Origin: Streptomyces sp. CB02009
GTDB lineage: Bacteria > Actinomycetota > Actinomycetes > Streptomycetales > Streptomycetaceae
Assembly: GCF_001905825.1 (NCBI RefSeq)
Contig: NZ_LIVV01000003.1
Location: forward strand, 602,956 to 666,955
Reading direction: 5' to 3'
Length of the DNA stretch: 64,000 nucleotides
The translations under genes and the position numbers were made by a program. Below the pieces are notes generated by a model. That model did no database searches, was not told the DNA's origin, and was given only the letters and a program-made list of their open reading frames with translations. Below, in pieces: positions 42,709-52,282 of this stretch. The number at the start of each line of letters is the position of its first letter. The stretch's first letter is position 1.

Positions 42709-44205
42709 TCAGACGGCGCCCGCGGCCAGGTCGTCGGCGGCGCCGTTCACCGGCTGCGGGGTGCCGGTCAGGTCCAGCACGAAGAGCGGGAGCCCGATCT
42801 CGGCGGCCCGCGAACGGGCCTCCGGGGTGTAGCCCGCGAGCGAGAAGAACACGCTCACGGAGGAGCCGCTCAGCCCGTTCAGCCAGAGGCACTCGACGGC
42901 CCGGAGCCCGGTGGGCCGGGTGCTCGGGTCGACCTGTGCGACCAGGCCGGGCGCCCGCAGGTCCACGCCGGACGCGGGACGCTCCTCGGGCTGGACCACG
43001 TCCCGGAACCCCAGCCAGCGCAGATACCCGGCGGCCGCGGCGACCGCGTCCCGGGCGGTCCGGATGGTCAGCGGCCGGAAGTCCCCGCGCACCGGGGCCG
43101 GACGAGGGGCGGTGGGCGGCAGCGGTATGTGGAGGGGGTAGCGCTCGGCGAACGTGCGGGGCCCGCCCGGACGGGGCGGGTCGGCGGGCCGCCGGTGGGA
43201 AGCGGGCCCCGGTACGGCTCCGGGGGCGTCGGAGGCCGGACCGGATGTCCCTCCGGGGGCGCCGGGGGCCGGGCCGGACATCCCTCCGGGGGCGCCGGGG
43301 GCCGGGCCGGATGTCCCTCCGGGGGCGCCGGGGGCCGGGCCGGATGCCGCTCCGGGGGCCGTGCTCGCGGGTCCGGGACCCGTACCGAACCACGCCGAGC
43401 CGGGCTCGACGGGCTGGGGGTCGTCCGTGCCGGGGGAGGCGTCGGCACGGGGCGACGGGCGGTCGTCCGCGGAGATCGCGTCGGAAGGTGACGGACCGAA
43501 CGGATCGGACGGACCGGACGGACCGATGGCCCCGGAGGGGCCGGACGCCTCGGACGCTCCGGACGGCTCGACGGGCTCGGTCGGGCCGGCCGGGCCGACC
43601 GAGCCGGACCAGGACAAGTGCGGCGAGGGCGAAACCCGGCCGCCGCCGATCGCTCCCCGCTCCGCAGCGCCCGTACCGGGACCCAGACCCGTACCCCGAC
43701 CCGGACCCGGATCCGTACCTGGACCCGGACGTGGATCCGTACCTGGATCCACGTCCCCGCCCGTACCCGTGCCCGGACGCGACCCCGCACCCGCACTCAC
43801 GCCCGGACGCGTACCCGAGCCCGTGACCCCGTCCGTGTCCCTGTTCCCGGCCGTGGCCGATCGGTCCGCGCCCGCTTCCGGCCACGGTCCGGTGGCTCCT
43901 CCGGAGCCTTCCGCGGGCCCGCCGGTCCTCGGGGTCCCCGACTCCACCGCCCGCACCGGTACCCGCAGGACCGTCCCGCACGTGCAGCCCGTCTCCGGGT
44001 GGGGCCAGTCGTCCTCGCGGCCGCAGGCTCCGCAGCGGACGGTGACCCACTCGTCCGTCCAGTTCCGGTGCGTGATGCGTTCCGCCGGCACGCCCGTGGC
44101 GAGGGGCGGCGCCACCGGGCTGCCGCACGCGCAGGGGAAGACGGGTGCCGCGTACGCCTGCGTGCGCAGGCATTCCGGGCAGCGCACCGGTACCGACTCG
44201 CCCAC
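42709..44205 (-). CDS. Zinc-ribbon protein with Pro/Gly repeats and degenerate Mrr-like domain
   Basis: A 498-residue protein; GTG 44205 follows AGGGGG (an ATG at 44232 is also in frame). The N-terminal ~75 residues hold four Cys pairs (CPEC, CACG, CGAC, CTCG), probably two zinc ribbons. About 80-365 is Gly/Pro/Ser-rich, with an 11-residue repeat GPAPGAPGGTS. The last ~120 residues resemble the PD-(D/E)XK core of Mrr restriction enzymes (SGVDLRAPGLVAQV, then FFSLAGYTPEARSRAAEIGLPLFVLD), but the lysine expected two residues after Gln is Asp. Likely a non-cleaving DNA-binding relative. Solitary gene. Confidence 0.6.
   Translation of the reverse strand: MGESVPVRCPECLRTQAYAAPVFPCACGSPVAPPLATGVPAERITHRNWTDEWVTVRCGACGREDDWPHPETGCTCGTVLRVPVRAVESGTPRTGGPAEGSGGATGPWPEAGADRSATAGNRDTDGVTGSGTRPGVSAGAGSRPGTGTGGDVDPGTDPRPGPGTDPGPGRGTGLGPGTGAAERGAIGGGRVSPSPHLSWSGSVGPAGPTEPVEPSGASEASGPSGAIGPSGPSDPFGPSPSDAISADDRPSPRADASPGTDDPQPVEPGSAWFGTGPGPASTAPGAASGPAPGAPGGTSGPAPGAPGGMSGPAPGAPGGTSGPASDAPGAVPGPASHRRPADPPRPGGPRTFAERYPLHIPLPPTAPRPAPVRGDFRPLTIRTARDAVAAAAGYLRWLGFRDVVQPEERPASGVDLRAPGLVAQVDPSTRPTGLRAVECLWLNGLSGSSVSVFFSLAGYTPEARSRAAEIGLPLFVLDLTGTPQPVNGAADDLAAGAV
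43243..43341. repeat. Three tandem 33-bp units inside the Pro/Gly-rich region
   Basis: Units at 43243-43275, 43276-43308 and 43309-43341, nearly identical, with a decaying fourth after them. The period is a multiple of three and encodes the 11-residue GPAPGAPGGTS repeat, so copy number can vary without breaking the gene. Upstream, further Pro-Asp-Gly-type repeats (about 43680-43780) are more degenerate. Confidence 0.8.
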
Positions 44206-44301
44206 AACCAACCCCCTGTCGTTCCGTCCCATCGTCCACCCATCGGACGCCTCGGGGGGAGGTGTTCGGCCACTTCCGTGATCCCGCCGGTCGGACTTCT
44301 C

Positions 44302-44331
44302 TTGACGGCTCTCAGGACCCCGACCTACATT
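44302..44331 (+). promoter_or_regulatory. Probable gcl promoter
   Basis: TTGACG at 44302-44307 and TACATT at 44326-44331 with an 18-bp gap fit a HrdB-type promoter. The two operator-like palindromes begin at 44334, about where transcription would start, which suits repression by blocking. Confidence 0.55.
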
Positions 44332-44333
44332 GC

Positions 44334-44369
44334 TTCCGTATAGCAGAACAGTATTTCCGCATTACGGAA
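44334..44369. promoter_or_regulatory. Tandem TTCCG-N5-CGGAA operators before gcl
   Basis: 44334-44348 is TTCCG-N5-CAGAA (one mismatch) and 44355-44369 is a perfect TTCCG-N5-CGGAA. Start-to-start distance is 21 bp, two helical turns. The hyi promoter has the same pair with the same distance. Known context: in S. coelicolor the IclR-type AllR represses the allantoin and glyoxylate genes including gcl and hyi. That these are its sites is an inference. Confidence 0.65.
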
Positions 44370-44438
44370 ACAAGCCGCTCCGGGCTCCCGAGCCGACCGG
44401 TGGGCTTGGATCCGCCCGGCCGAAGCAGGAGCACTCCC

Positions 44439-46226
<1,788 letters not shown>

Positions 46227-46238
46227 TCGTCCCCCTCG

Positions 46239-47264
46239 TCAGAGGGACCGACCCCCGCCCCGAGGAGCACCGGGGCGGGGGTCTCCCGCGTGTCCGCGCT
46301 GCGCCCGCACCAGCACGGCGCCCGCCTCCGTCCACTCGTACAGCACCGAGCGGCCCGCCCGTCCCCGCCGTACGAGTCCGGCGTCGAGCAGCACCTTCAG
46401 ATGCCGTCCCACCGAGCCGAGCCCCTGCCCGGTCAGCGCCACCAACTGGCTGGTGGACAGCGGCGATCCGAGACGGACGAGCACACCCGCCCGCGCCGGT
46501 CCGAGCAGGGTCGCGAGCGCCTCGGGCACGACCGGCCCCGCCGTATCCGCCAGAACTCCCGCGCAGGGATAGACGATCGCGCTCCGCTCCGACCCCTCCC
46601 ACGACACCCAGCCGGTGGCCGGCGTCACCGGGACCAGCAGCAGTCTCCCCCTCTCCAGGGAACGCGCGGGATAGTCACGGGTGTTGACCTGGAGTCGGCC
46701 GTCGCCGAGCCAGCGCGTCCGGCCCGGGATCAGTTCGTCGAGCGCCGCCGCCCAGCCCTCCCGGCTCAACCGTGCCGTCCGTGCCGTCACATCGGCCTGA
46801 AGGACGCGCCGCCGCCGCGCCCATTCCGGCAGCACCGTCTCCCGCCACACCCAGCCGAGCACGCCCGCGAGCCGCTGCGGCAGGTCGCGCGCCGAGCGCA
46901 GCGGCTCCGGCACCGGGCCGCCGATCGCCACGGCCAACTGGGCCACCGCGTCCGTCGGTTCGGTCGCGAGGACGGCCTCGACCTCCTCCTCGAAGCTCCG
47001 CTCGCGGTCACCCGAAGGGGTGGGAGTGAGGAAGTCCGCGTTCCAGGTGGGCCCGATGGCCGCCCGTACCAGCAGCGCGTCGAGCGGCTCGGCCGCGAGC
47101 CGCTCCCGGTACGCGGCCAGATGCCGGTCGAGCCAGCCGCGCTCGCCCGGGTGCGTCATCGCCCCCGCGTGCAGGGTCTTGAGCGAGGCGACCGTCTCGG
47201 CGAGCGGTGAGAGGACGAACCCGCTTCCCGCCAGGGTGTCCGCACCGATCCGCCACCAGCCCAT
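46239..47264 (-). CDS. ArsR-type winged-helix regulator (DUF5937)
   Basis: A 341-residue protein: a long N-terminal ligand domain of the DUF5937 type (residues ~1-230), then an ArsR-like winged helix (GSPLSTSQLVALTGQGLGSVGRHLKVLLDAGLVRRGRAGRSVLYEWTEAG, about 265-315). Divergent from an MFS exporter 57 bp away. The ATG overlaps one arm of a perfect palindrome (47263-47286), so the gene is probably autoregulated and repressed together with the exporter. Its last codons overlap the gcl terminator hairpin. Confidence 0.82.
   Translation of the reverse strand: MGWWRIGADTLAGSGFVLSPLAETVASLKTLHAGAMTHPGERGWLDRHLAAYRERLAAEPLDALLVRAAIGPTWNADFLTPTPSGDRERSFEEEVEAVLATEPTDAVAQLAVAIGGPVPEPLRSARDLPQRLAGVLGWVWRETVLPEWARRRRVLQADVTARTARLSREGWAAALDELIPGRTRWLGDGRLQVNTRDYPARSLERGRLLLVPVTPATGWVSWEGSERSAIVYPCAGVLADTAGPVVPEALATLLGPARAGVLVRLGSPLSTSQLVALTGQGLGSVGRHLKVLLDAGLVRRGRAGRSVLYEWTEAGAVLVRAQRGHAGDPRPGAPRGGGRSL
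46250..46283 (+). terminator. gcl terminator hairpin
   Basis: Perfect 12-bp inverted repeat (46250-46261 and 46272-46283, 10-nt loop), 24 bp after the gcl stop. It lies inside the 3' coding end of the convergent ArsR-type gene and can stop both transcripts. Confidence 0.8.
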
Positions 47265-47286
47265 GTTTCGCCTCCCCGCGAAACAT
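47263..47286. promoter_or_regulatory. Operator palindrome between ArsR regulator and MFS gene
   Basis: ATGTTTCGC at 47263-47271 and GCGAAACAT at 47278-47286 form a perfect 9-bp inverted repeat with a 6-bp spacer. One arm includes the regulator's start codon. ArsR-family repressors bind such sites; here it would control both divergent genes. Confidence 0.7.
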
Positions 47287-47321
47287 TACCGGCGGCCGGG
47301 GCGCTCCCCGAGACTCCCCGC

Positions 47322-48548
47322 ATGCCCCGCTACCGCGACCTCTTCCGTACCCCCGAGTTCACCCCGCTCTTCCTCACCGGGGCCGTCCACACCGCCGCGC
47401 AGACGGTCGCCGGGCTCGGGCTCGCCACGCTCGTGTTCCGCGCCACCGGCTCCCCGCTCCTCTCCGCGCTCGCCCTCTTCGGGCCCTCCCTCGCCCAGCT
47501 GATCGGCGCGACCACCCTGCTCTCGGCCGCCGACCGGCTGCCGCCGCGCGCCGCGATCTCCGGGATCGCGCTCTGCTTCGCCCTCGGCACCGCGCTCCTC
47601 GCGGTTCCCGGCCTGCCGACCTGGGCGGTCTTCGCCGTCCTGCTCGTCGAGGGGCTCGCCGCCTCGCTCGGCGGCGGCGTGCGCCACGGCCTCCTGAACG
47701 AGATCCTCGCCCGCGAGGACTTCCTCCTCGGCCGCTCGGTGACGAACATGGCCGTCGGCGTCTGCCAGATCGGCGGCTTCGCGACCGGCGGCCTCCTCAT
47801 CGCCCTGTTCTCGCCGCGGGGCACGGTCCTCGTGGGCGCCGGCCTCTACCTCGCCGCGGCGCTCCTCGCCCGCCTCGGCCTCGGGGCCCGCCCGCCCCGT
47901 GCCGCCGGCCGCGCCTCGGTCGGCGAGACCTGGCGCACCAACCGGCGGCTGCTGTCCTCGCCCGCGCGCCGCCGCGCCTACCTGGCCCTCTGGATCCCCA
48001 ACGGGCTGATCGTGGGCTGCGAGTCGCTCTTCGTGCCGTACGACCCCGAGCGCGCCGGGCTCCTCTTCGCCTGCGCCGCGCTCGGGATGCTGGCCGGCGA
48101 CACCGTCGTCGGCCGCTTCCTGCCGGCCCGGCTGCGCGGGCCGATCCGCTTCCCGCTCCAGGCGCTGCTCGCGGCCCCGTTCCCGGTGTTCCTCCTGGAC
48201 CCGGCCCTGCCGCTCGCGCTCCTCGCGGTGACGGTCTCGGCGAGCGGGTACGCGGCGAGCCTCCTGCACCAGGAGCGGCTGATGGCCCTGGTGCCGGAAG
48301 AGCTGAGCGGTCACGCCCTCGGCCTCCACACCTCGGGGATGCTCGCGCTCCAGGGGGTGAGCGCGGCGCTCGCCGGCGCCCTCGCCCAGTACACGTCACC
48401 GCGCACGGGGATGGCGCTCCTCGCCCTCGCGTCGCTGACCGTGACGTACGCGCTGGCACGGGCCGAGGCGAGGGCGCAGGGGCCTACTCCGGTGCCGCCG
48501 AGCGGATCACGACCGTCTCCTCGCACGGACCGTCGGCGAACAGCTTGA
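47322..48548 (+). CDS. MFS transporter
   Basis: A 408-residue major facilitator with about 11-12 membrane helices, starting MPRYRDLFRTPEFTPLFL, the usual opening of Streptomyces DHA-type exporters. The C-terminal ~25 residues are a hydrophilic Pro/Arg/Ser tail that overlaps the end of the convergent HNH nuclease gene by 65 bp. Controlled presumably by the divergent ArsR-type protein. Substrate unknown; drug or metabolite efflux is most likely. Confidence 0.85.
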   Translation: MPRYRDLFRTPEFTPLFLTGAVHTAAQTVAGLGLATLVFRATGSPLLSALALFGPSLAQLIGATTLLSAADRLPPRAAISGIALCFALGTALLAVPGLPTWAVFAVLLVEGLAASLGGGVRHGLLNEILAREDFLLGRSVTNMAVGVCQIGGFATGGLLIALFSPRGTVLVGAGLYLAAALLARLGLGARPPRAAGRASVGETWRTNRRLLSSPARRRAYLALWIPNGLIVGCESLFVPYDPERAGLLFACAALGMLAGDTVVGRFLPARLRGPIRFPLQALLAAPFPVFLLDPALPLALLAVTVSASGYAASLLHQERLMALVPEELSGHALGLHTSGMLALQGVSAALAGALAQYTSPRTGMALLALASLTVTYALARAEARAQGPTPVPPSGSRPSPRTDRRRTA

Positions 48549-49149
48549 GCGCCTCCACCTCGTCCTTGTCGGCCGACAGGCCCCAGCGCAGCTTGGTGGA
48601 CACCCACTCGCCGACGTAGCGGCAGTACCGGGCGGCGTCCGCGGGGACCCACTCGGCGGGGTCCCGGCCCGCCTTGTCCTGCCGGCTGCGGGCGGTGACG
48701 GCGACGAGGGTCGCGGTCGCGCCCTGGTCGTTCGCGAACCGCTCGCGCCGGGACGCGGTCCAGCCGGACGCCCCGGACTCCCAGGCCTCGCCCAGCGGGA
48801 CGAGGTGGTCGACCTGGAGGGCGGCCGGGTCGGTGACGCTCTGGCCGTCGTAGTACGAGGTCCAGCGGCCCCCGGTCAGCGCGCAGCCGGTCCCGGCGGT
48901 GGGCGCGTCGACGGCTTCGGCGAGCAGGACCTCGGAGCGGGTGTCGCAGCCGTCGGTGGCGTCGAGGCCGGCGTTCCAGTGCGGGAACGCGGCCGCCGTG
49001 AAGCCGTCCGGGGCCTCCGACGCCTCGGTGAGCTCGGCGAGCGCGTCGGGCAGCATCACGACGTTCGCCGAGAGGGCGGGGGAGGTGACGGCGAGCGGGG
49101 ACAGGATGAGGGCGAGCGGGGTGAGCCCGCGCACCAGGTTCTTGATCAT
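48484..49149 (-). CDS. Secreted HNH endonuclease family protein
   Basis: A 221-residue protein from ATG 49149. N-terminal signal peptide (MIKNLVRGLTPLALILSPLA... with cleavage near ALSA). The nuclease signature follows: LQVDHLVPLGEAWESGA, then RERFANDQGATATLVAVTARSRQDKAGRDPAEW and YCRYVGEWVSTKLRW, as in extracellular Streptomyces HNH/DUF1524-type nucleases. Probably degrades extracellular DNA for phosphate or competition. No immunity gene is adjacent, as expected for an exported enzyme. Confidence 0.85.
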   Translation of the reverse strand: MIKNLVRGLTPLALILSPLAVTSPALSANVVMLPDALAELTEASEAPDGFTAAAFPHWNAGLDATDGCDTRSEVLLAEAVDAPTAGTGCALTGGRWTSYYDGQSVTDPAALQVDHLVPLGEAWESGASGWTASRRERFANDQGATATLVAVTARSRQDKAGRDPAEWVPADAARYCRYVGEWVSTKLRWGLSADKDEVEALKLFADGPCEETVVIRSAAPE

Positions 49150-49698
49150 GTACGAGTGGATAGCGCCGGCGACCGGGCACGGAGGCCCCGAACCGCGGTG
49201 CGCTCCTCCGAGCGGGTGCGGATCTTCACCGCAGAAACGATGCGCTGGCCGACGGCGGGCGCACAGAGTGCCTCGGCCCGCGCGTACGGGCGCCGGCCGG
49301 CCCGCGCACGCAAGAAGAGCGCGCAACCAGGGACCGTAAACCTGGTTGCGCGCTCTCCGGCTTGTGCCCGCCCGACGGCACGAGGCTGGCGCGACAGGAC
49401 GTTCGCGCCGCCGGGCGGAGTCTCGGGTGGTGCCATGACCCCTCGGGAGGGGTCCGTCCGGGGGAGTCCCCCGGGAAGGGGCGTTGGGACCGCGGCGGTG
49501 CCGACGGGCGGCCGGTACTCCTCTTCTTTCAGGTCAAGAAGGGGGATCGGCGCCCTTACCACCGCACTGGCTCGGCGCCGCCGCGGTCCTCACGCTTGTC
49601 CGGATCACCGGCCACCCCTCATCCGGGTCGGCGATCCGGACCACGTACGGCACTGACCTCCCGTCAGGTGCCGTACGCAGTCTGGGTGCTGTCGGCCG
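49150..49698. other. Gene-free 550-bp interval with two hairpins
   Basis: Between the HNH nuclease start and the catalase end. It contains the catalase terminator (49644-49677) and a second strong hairpin at 49317-49355: a 15-bp perfect stem (arms 49317-49331 and 49341-49355) with a 9-nt loop, about 170 bp upstream of the nuclease gene. No protein-like frame with a ribosome site is seen in the rest. Confidence 0.6.
49644..49677 (-). terminator. Catalase terminator hairpin
   Basis: Inverted repeat with arms 49644-49657 and 49663-49677, one bulged base and a 5-nt loop, 22 bp after the catalase stop. Confidence 0.75.
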
Positions 49699-51156
49699 TC
49701 AGTCCTGGCGCAGGGCTTCGACGGCCTCGGCCACGCGCTTGCCGTAGTCCGCGTCGGCGGCGGCGAAGTGCGCGAGGTTCTTCTCGATGACGTCCTCGCG
49801 GGACACCTGGGACAGACCGCCGGCGATGTTGGCGACCAGACGCTTCTTCTCGTCCTCGGACATCAGGCGGAAGAGCTCGCCGGCCTGGAAGAAGTCGTCG
49901 TCCTTGGTGTGCTGCGGCGCCTCGTGGGTGCCGGTCCAGCCGTGGATCGCGAGCGGGGCGGAGAGCGCCGCGTCGGTCTGGGCCGGGCCCTGGTAGGAGT
50001 TGGGCTCGTAGTTCTTGTCGTGGCGCGAGCCCTGGCGGGTGGCCATGGCGCCGTCCCGGCCGTAGTTCTCCGCGACGGTCGCCTTCGGCGCGTTCACCGC
50101 GAGCTGGGTGTGGTTGACACCGAGGCGGTAGCGGTGGGCGTCCGCGTAGGCGAAGAGGCGGCCCTGGAGCATCTTGTCCGGCGAGGGGCCGATGCCCGGG
50201 ACGAAGTTGTTCGGGGAGAACGCGGCCTGCTCGACCTCGGCGAAGACGTTGTCCGGGTTGCGGTCGAGGACCAGGCGGCCCACGCGCTGCAGCGGGTAGT
50301 CGCTGTGCGGCCACACCTTGGTGAGGTCGAAGGGGTTGAAGCGGTAGTCGGCGGCCTCGGCGGCCGGCATCATCTGGACGTACAGGGTCCAGGACGGGTT
50401 CACACCGCGCTCGATCGCCTGCAGCAGGTCGGTCTGGTGCGAGTTCGCGTCCTTGCCGACGAGCTCGGCGGCCTGGTCGGCGGAGAGCGAGCGGATGCCC
50501 TGGTTCGTCTTGAAGTGGTACTTGACGAAGAAGGCCTCGCCCGCCTCGTTGGTCCACTGGTAGGTGTGCGAGCCGTAGCCGTTCATGTGACGGTACGAGG
50601 CCGGGATGCCGCGGTCGCCCATGAGCCAGGTGATCTGGTGGGTGGCCTCGGGGGCGTGGGCCCAGAAGTCCCAGACGTTGTCCGCCTCCTGCTTGCCCGT
50701 GAAGGGGTCGCGCTTCTGGGAGTGGATGAAGTCGGGGAACTTGATCGGGTCCTTGATGAAGAACACCGGGGTGTTGTTGCCGACGAGGTCGTAGTTGCCC
50801 TCTTCGGTGTAGAACTTCAGCGCGAAGCCGCGCGGGTCGCGGACGGCGTCCGCGCCACCGAGCGAGTCGGCCACGGTGGAGAAGCGGATGAAGGTCTCGG
50901 TCTTCTTGCCGACCTCACCGAGGAAGTTCGCCTTGGTGTACGAGGTGACGTCGTCGGTCACCTCGAAGTAGCCGTACGCACCGGAGCCGCGGGCGTGCAC
51001 CACACGCTCCGGGATCCGCTCACGGTTGAAGCGCGCGAGCTTCTCCAGCAGGTGCTGGTCCTGGAGGAGGAGAGGGCCACCGACGCCGGCGGTGGCGGAG
51101 TTCTGGTTGTCGGCGACGGGGGCGCCGGACTCGGTCGTAAGCACGCGCTTCGACAT
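49699..51156 (-). CDS. katA: Monofunctional haem catalase
   Basis: A 485-residue small-subunit catalase. ATG 51156 with GGAAGG upstream. Active-site His in RVVHARGSGAYGYFEV (near 51), Asn in GNNTPVFFIKDP, and the haem-ligand Tyr in RLFAYADAHRYRLGVNH. Splits H2O2 to water and oxygen. It sits inside the purine/glyoxylate locus. Its promoter shares an operator with the uraD-uricase operon, so it probably detoxifies uricase-derived peroxide. Confidence 0.93.
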   Translation of the reverse strand: MSKRVLTTESGAPVADNQNSATAGVGGPLLLQDQHLLEKLARFNRERIPERVVHARGSGAYGYFEVTDDVTSYTKANFLGEVGKKTETFIRFSTVADSLGGADAVRDPRGFALKFYTEEGNYDLVGNNTPVFFIKDPIKFPDFIHSQKRDPFTGKQEADNVWDFWAHAPEATHQITWLMGDRGIPASYRHMNGYGSHTYQWTNEAGEAFFVKYHFKTNQGIRSLSADQAAELVGKDANSHQTDLLQAIERGVNPSWTLYVQMMPAAEAADYRFNPFDLTKVWPHSDYPLQRVGRLVLDRNPDNVFAEVEQAAFSPNNFVPGIGPSPDKMLQGRLFAYADAHRYRLGVNHTQLAVNAPKATVAENYGRDGAMATRQGSRHDKNYEPNSYQGPAQTDAALSAPLAIHGWTGTHEAPQHTKDDDFFQAGELFRLMSEDEKKRLVANIAGGLSQVSREDVIEKNLAHFAAADADYGKRVAEAVEALRQD

Positions 51157-51196
51157 CGTGACCTTCCGTACGGGAGCTCTGCTGACGGTGCGAGGA

Positions 51197-51235
51197 GCGT
51201 AAATTCGGCTCGAACGTGACGTCAACAGTTTGTTG
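51197..51235 (-). promoter_or_regulatory. Catalase promoter with CAACA-N3-TGTTG operator
   Basis: On the minus strand a CAACA-N3-TGTTG palindrome (51223-51235) runs into a -35 TTGACG (51225-51220), followed after 17 bp by TTACGC (51202-51197) as -10. The uraD promoter has the same palindrome, the same -35 overlap and the same 17-bp gap. Confidence 0.65.
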
Positions 51236-51251
51236 AAAATGAAGTGTGGTG

Positions 51252-51313
51252 TTCCGGTCGGCGGCGGCGCCTGGGCGCGACAGGACAGTTGTCAGCGCCG
51301 CCGCCGACCGGAA
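51252..51313 (-). terminator. Long-stem hairpin after glxR
   Basis: A 19-bp perfect inverted repeat (51252-51270 and 51295-51313) with a 24-nt loop, 31 bp after the glxR stop. Ends the hyi-glxR transcript before the catalase promoter. Confidence 0.7.
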
Positions 51314-51344
51314 ATCTGGGGCCCCCGCAGGCGGGGGCGCTGGA

Positions 51345-52235
51345 TCAGACCTGCTGGCCGGAGAGGCGCTCGACGGCGCGCAGCAGGGCCGAGTGGTCCA
51401 GGCCGCCGTCACCCTGGGCGCGCAGCGAGGCCACGAGCTGGGCGACGACCGCGCCGACCGGGAGGGCGGCACCGACGTTGCGGGCGGCGTCGGTGACGAT
51501 GCCCATGTCCTTGTGGTGCAGGTCGATCCGGAAGCCGGGCTTGAAGTCCCGGTTCAGGAAGTTGTCCTTCTTGCGGGTCAGCACGGTCGAGCCGGCCAGA
51601 CCGCCGTTGAGGACGTCGAGGGCGGCCTGGAGGTCCACACCGGACTTCTCCAGGAAGACGACGGCCTCGGCGCAGGCCTGGATGTTGACCGCGACGATCA
51701 GCTGGTTGGCGGCCTTCACCGTCTGGCCGGAGCCGTGCGGGCCGCAGAGGACGATCGTCTTGCCGAGGGCCTCGAGGATCGGGAGGGCCTCGTCGAAGTC
51801 GGCCTTCTCGCCACCGACCATGATCGAGAGCACCGCCTCGATGGCGCCGGCCTCGCCGCCGGAGACGGGCGCGTCGATGACGCGGATGCCCTTCTCCTTG
51901 GCATTCTTCGCCAGGTCGACCGAGGTCTGCGGGGTGATCGACGACATGTCGACGATCAGCGCGCCCTGCTTCGCGTTCTCCAGGATGCCGTCCGGGCCGT
52001 AGGCGATGGCCTCGACCTGCGGGGAGGCGGGCACCATCGTGACGATGACGTCGGCGTCCTTGACGGCCTCGGCGATCGAGGCGGCGGAGGTGCCGCCGGC
52101 CTTGGCGAGCCGGTCCAGCTTGTCCTGCTCGAGGGTGAAGCCGGCGACCGAGTAGCCGGCCTTCAGCAGGTTCTCGGACATGGGGGAGCCCATGATGCCG
52201 AGGCCGATCCAAGCGATCTTGGGAAGAGTGCTCAT
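51345..52235 (-). CDS. glxR: Tartronate semialdehyde reductase
   Basis: A 296-residue beta-hydroxyacid dehydrogenase. ATG 52235. Rossmann start IAWIGLGIMGSPMSENLLKAGY, substrate motif DAPVSGGEAGA, and catalytic Lys in GSGQTVKAANQLIV. Reduces tartronate semialdehyde, the Gcl product, to glycerate with NAD(P)H. Follows hyi with a 47-bp gap, in the same transcript. The C-terminal helical domain (KDMGIVTDAARNVG) is complete. Confidence 0.93.
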   Translation of the reverse strand: MSTLPKIAWIGLGIMGSPMSENLLKAGYSVAGFTLEQDKLDRLAKAGGTSAASIAEAVKDADVIVTMVPASPQVEAIAYGPDGILENAKQGALIVDMSSITPQTSVDLAKNAKEKGIRVIDAPVSGGEAGAIEAVLSIMVGGEKADFDEALPILEALGKTIVLCGPHGSGQTVKAANQLIVAVNIQACAEAVVFLEKSGVDLQAALDVLNGGLAGSTVLTRKKDNFLNRDFKPGFRIDLHHKDMGIVTDAARNVGAALPVGAVVAQLVASLRAQGDGGLDHSALLRAVERLSGQQV

Positions 52236-52282
52236 GGTGAGGGTGCCTCTCAAAACAAGGTGGTACGGGGAGGGGGCCTGCG

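Noticed and set aside
43243..43341. Tandem repeats as a possible CRISPR array
   Set aside because: Contiguous 33-bp units without spacers, in frame, encoding a Pro/Gly repeat.
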